DNA from: Meandrina meandrites
Lineage: Eukaryota; Cnidaria; Anthozoa; Scleractinia; Meandrinidae
DNA: 64,000 nucleotides
Direction of reading: 5' to 3'
Assembly: GCA_963693305.1 (NCBI GenBank)
Contig: OY855905.1
Coordinates: 4,342,701-4,406,700 of the forward strand
Each line of letters opens with the position of its first letter. Positions within the stretch are counted from its first letter, which is position 1. The notes beneath the pieces were generated by a model. The model was not told the DNA's origin. It made no database searches and saw only the letters and a list, made by a program, of their open reading frames with translations. The position numbers and the translations under genes are program-made. Below, piece after piece: positions 61,071 to 64,000 of the stretch.

Positions 61071-61345
61071 AACCGCGCGGCCATGGGCCGAGCGCGGTTC
61101 TTGTTTTACACGGGATTTATTATTAACCGCGCGGCCATGGGCCGAGCGCGGTTCTTGTTTTACACGGGATTTATTATTAACCGCGCGGCCATGGGCCGAG
61201 CGCGGTTCTTGCTTTACACGGGATTTATTATTTTTTTAACCGCGCGGCCATGGGCCGAGCGCGGTTCTTGCTTTGCACGGGATTTATTAACCGCGCGGCC
61301 ATGGGCCGAGCGCGGTTCTTGCTTTACACGGGATTTATTATTATT
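61071..61345. repeat. 54-bp GC-palindrome satellite, five copies
   Basis: Five copies starting AACCGCGCGGCCATGGGCC at 61071, 61125, 61179, 61238 and 61290. Each unit holds a CCGCGC..GCGCGG palindrome around GCCATGGGC and ends TTCTTG.TTTACACGGGATT. The long open frames over it are products of the 54-bp (18-codon) period, not genes. Confidence 0.9.
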
Positions 61346-63180
61346 ATTTTTTTTTATGTCGGTGACCAGACGCAAACCTCCACTCGGCCAAATCGTCATC
61401 GGGACTGAATCACGCAACCTGTGATGTTTATTCGCCAAAAGCTGTTGAAACATGAATGTACGGAAAATGTTGCGGATATTGTTTTCTTTATTGTGTATAA
61501 AGTATATTTTCTTCTGGTTTTATCGAAGCGTTTGATTCAAAGCGAATGTTGAATAAACTGAAAAAGGTATTACGTCAGCCATGGAATGCGCTGATGTTGC
61601 AGGTTTCACTTTCGATACGTGACAAATAACATTGTGTTTCATTTGCATGTTTATGTCGGCAGAAGCGACGGTCATTAATTTAATTTGTTTCCTCTTCTGC
61701 GAGTATTTCTTGTGGGTTTAGGCAATCGAAGTGAATTCTTTGGCTATTTCCTTGAAGTGAGTTCAAATGTTTTAAAGGAAATGAAATATTTGCTTAAGTA
61801 AACAATTGAGCGTGCCCGAACGTGCAGGGGTTACGTCATTAGAAGGGAAAACCCCCAAGCTAAAGATAGCCGGGAAAACGTAAACCTCGGATTGTGTGAC
61901 TAACGTGACTACTTTGCTAGTCCTTTACTCATAATGCAAACATATTAAATTTAACCGTGACTTCTGAGAAAGAAAGCTGTTTATTAGCCAAAAATATAAG
62001 CGCGGTTTTAAGTTGCTATAGCAACTTCTTGTTATTATTATTTTTTTTTTTTTTTGTATTTTTTTTGTCGGTGACCAGACCCAAACCTCCACTCGGCCAA
62101 ATCGTGATCGCGACTTGAAATCGCCCAACCTGTGATGTTTACTCGCCAAAAGCTGATAAAACATAAATGTACGGAAACTGTTACGGATATTGTTTTCTTT
62201 ATTGTGTATAAAGTATATTTTCTTTTGGTTTTATCGAAGCGTTGGACTCGAAGCTAATATTGAATACACTAAAAAAAGGTATTACGTCAGCGATGGAATG
62301 CGCTGATGTTGCAGGTTTCACTTTCGCTACGTGTACACTGTACGCGTACACTGTGTTTCTTTGCAAGTTTATATCGTCATTAATTTAGTATTTCTTGTGG
62401 GTTAAGGCAATTGAAGTGAATTCTTTGGCTGTTTCATAGAAGCGAGTTCACAGATTTGAAAGAAAATAAAATATTTGCTGAGTTTAACAAGAGGGTTTAT
62501 GTCTATGTTAGGGAAAAACAACACAACCGTTCTAAAATTAGCCATGGATAGAATAAACCTCGGATTGTGTGACTCGCGTGACTATAGCGCAAAGTAATTC
62601 GTCTGTAACTGGTCTGGAATATGACCGAGTTTCCATTGAACAGGTTAGATATCGCGTAACGTTTTTGTAAGCGCAAAGGAGTTAAAAAAGCGGGCTTAGA
62701 AGTTGTTTCAACTTCTTTCTTTTTGTCGGTGACCAGACTGAAGTCCCCGCTCGACCAAATACCCCGCTCGCCGGGACTTTGAGTCACGCGGCAGAGGTCC
62801 AGATTAAGACCATTACGTCATCACAGATTTCAGCCGATGGTGCAATCGGCAAGTCTTGAAATAAACCAGAACATTCTTTTTTTGTTGTTTCGCGAGAAAC
62901 TGCAGTGAAGTCGATCTATCTTTTATAAGCGTTTGAGTTAACGAAAATTCTAAATTCTCACGCTTCGAAACCAGAACCAAGTTTAAACTCAGTAAAATGT
63001 GTAAATCAGGAGCATGACATCACTCATGGAATGTGCCGACGTAGGGGATTTCTCATTTTGGAAAGTGTGGACGTGGCAAGTTTCCGATTTAGACCATTAC
63101 GTCACCGAAGATTTCAGCTGATGGTGCACAATGGATGGTTGCAAGTGATGGTGCAATAATCGGCTTTAAAAGCTCGCGTG
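61346..63180. repeat. Diverged direct duplications with GTCGGTGACCAGAC blocks
   Basis: GTCGGTGACCAGAC..AAACCTCCACTCGGCCAAATCG occurs at about 61358 and 62069, with a related block at 62725. The about 270 bp following the first two are direct copies (GTACGGAAA.TGTT.CGGATATTG..TTACGTCAGC). Further TTACGTCA-type motifs recur at 62,815 and 63,100. Not coding. Confidence 0.7.
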
Positions 63181-63184
63181 TAGT

Positions 63185-63895
63185 CTTTGTTGTCAGTTGA
63201 TGTGCTACAGATTGAGCAAGAGATTTTGTCTACAGTCAGCAGTGAATCGATAAGGACTATCGCAGACAAGAAACGTCAAGGTAGGTGTTCTGGTGTTTAT
63301 TTTGAAATGGCTTGTACGAAAGACTTTGCTAAAGAATAGACCAGAATGTAGGCGATAAAACGCTGTTTGAGTATTGCAGCTTTTTGTATGCTTTTCGCTA
63401 TGAATTTTTATTGATCGAAAAAGAATTAACAAGTCATGCAAAACTTAAGAAGAAAAATGTTCGCTTACAGAGGGAAATTTTGAAGCGATAACTTTAAACT
63501 GTTAAATATATTATCGCTCGACGCATGGTCGACGCAAGGAGAAAAATTAACAGAGAAGGGATTTTCTTACATGTGCTAGTACTAGTATTTGTTAGTGCGA
63601 AAATATCAAAAACAAAATAAAGTAAATGGCTGTCAGATGGCTTTGATTTTATTTCTCTTTTTCTATCTTTCTTCAGGGTCCAAGTTTGTGAAGCTGGTCT
63701 ACGAGTTTACCAGGGTGAGGAGTCACCCTGTTCGGCCTAACACAAAAAACGATTGTAGTAGAAACAAAGAGAAACAAAGTAAACAAAGCTAAACAAAAGA
63801 AACTGAACAAACCTGAAATACAGTGAACGTGTATCAGAAGGTGCACAGTGAGAAGAACTTATTGTACCCATCTGCCCAATGGAGATAATAAAACA
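63185..63895 (+). other. Possible two-exon transcript
   Basis: A CTTTAAAAG TATA-like motif (about 63163) precedes sequence ending in a good donor (CGTCAAG|GTAGGT at about 63280). A pyrimidine-rich acceptor (TTTCTATCTTTCTTCAG|GGTCC at about 63677) opens a second exon with an AATAAAA polyadenylation signal at about 63886. A frame stays open across the splice but lacks an ATG, so it may be non-coding or a 5'-truncated gene. Evidence is only splice and polyA motifs. Confidence 0.3.
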
Positions 63896-64000
63896 AAATT
63901 CCTTTAGATCTCGATATGCACTGTTTATTGGTAGTGTTGACAGCCAAAAGAATGGTAAAGTACGACGCTGTAGAGAACCGAGTAGGCTGCCTGTGAAACA

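Noticed and set aside
60939..61424. Open frame with repeated INRAAMGRARF units
   Set aside because: Product of the 54-bp satellite, whose period is a multiple of three; no ATG context, domain or conservation beyond the repeat.

Overview
This window looks like animal nuclear DNA, most probably from a cnidarian such as a stony coral or anemone. The evidence is AT-rich intergenic DNA, spliced genes with clean GT..AG junctions (Ly6/three-finger exons with a separate signal-peptide exon near 2.8-4.7 kb), a tRNA-headed SINE, many palindromic MITE-like repeats, satellites and degraded mobile-element genes. The cnidarian assignment is inferred from general knowledge of repeat and gene style; no species marker was identified.

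Layout. 0-5 kb: remains of a tyrosine-recombinase (DUF3504/Crypton-like) gene, a palindromic TTAA repeat, tandem Ly6-like exons, a signal-peptide exon and a SINE. 5-12.3 kb: a 12-copy 41-bp satellite, an inverted-repeat transposon, a diverged segmental duplication and several MITEs. 12.4-14.4 kb and 21.9-42.4 kb: two copies (A and B) of a host segment carrying a single-exon secreted cysteine-rich protein gene. Copy A is intact. Copy B has collected a solo LTR, an hAT-like insert, a Tc1/mariner-like MITE and a 16.5-kb virus-like transposon. 14.4-21.9 kb: repeats, one possible Ly6 exon and a Penelope-like reverse-transcriptase relic. 58-64 kb: inverted/direct repeats, a 54-bp satellite and a possible spliced transcript.

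The main content is two Polinton/Maverick (adintovirus-like) elements. Element 1 (25,538-42,066) is nearly complete. It has a protein-primed family-B DNA polymerase, a DDE integrase, an adenain-like protease, a hexon-like major capsid protein, a penton-like protein, a packaging ATPase, a phospholipase-A2 protein, a PPxY-bearing proline-rich protein and a collagen-like fibre. Element 2 (44,268-58,035) has a different polymerase, a closely related integrase, a deleted major capsid gene, a broken penton-like gene and several unknown proteins; no ATPase or protease is visible. Both have 5-bp target duplications. In both, each terminal inverted repeat (TIR) begins with a long palindrome (206 bp and 167 bp), so each end could fold as a hairpin, although the two TIR sequences are unrelated.

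The two elements share an integrase and a right-end cassette (a 41-aa microprotein, a Cys-rich F-box-like protein and an MGRGRN protein), but differ in polymerase and capsid genes. This suggests modular exchange. Nearly all their genes have a TATA-like motif a few bases before the ATG, an arrangement more like large DNA virus late promoters than ordinary animal promoters. Element 1 lies inside the coding sequence of host gene copy B. Element 2 lies inside one arm of an inverted-repeat transposon whose opposite arm, at 60.4 kb, preserves the empty target site.
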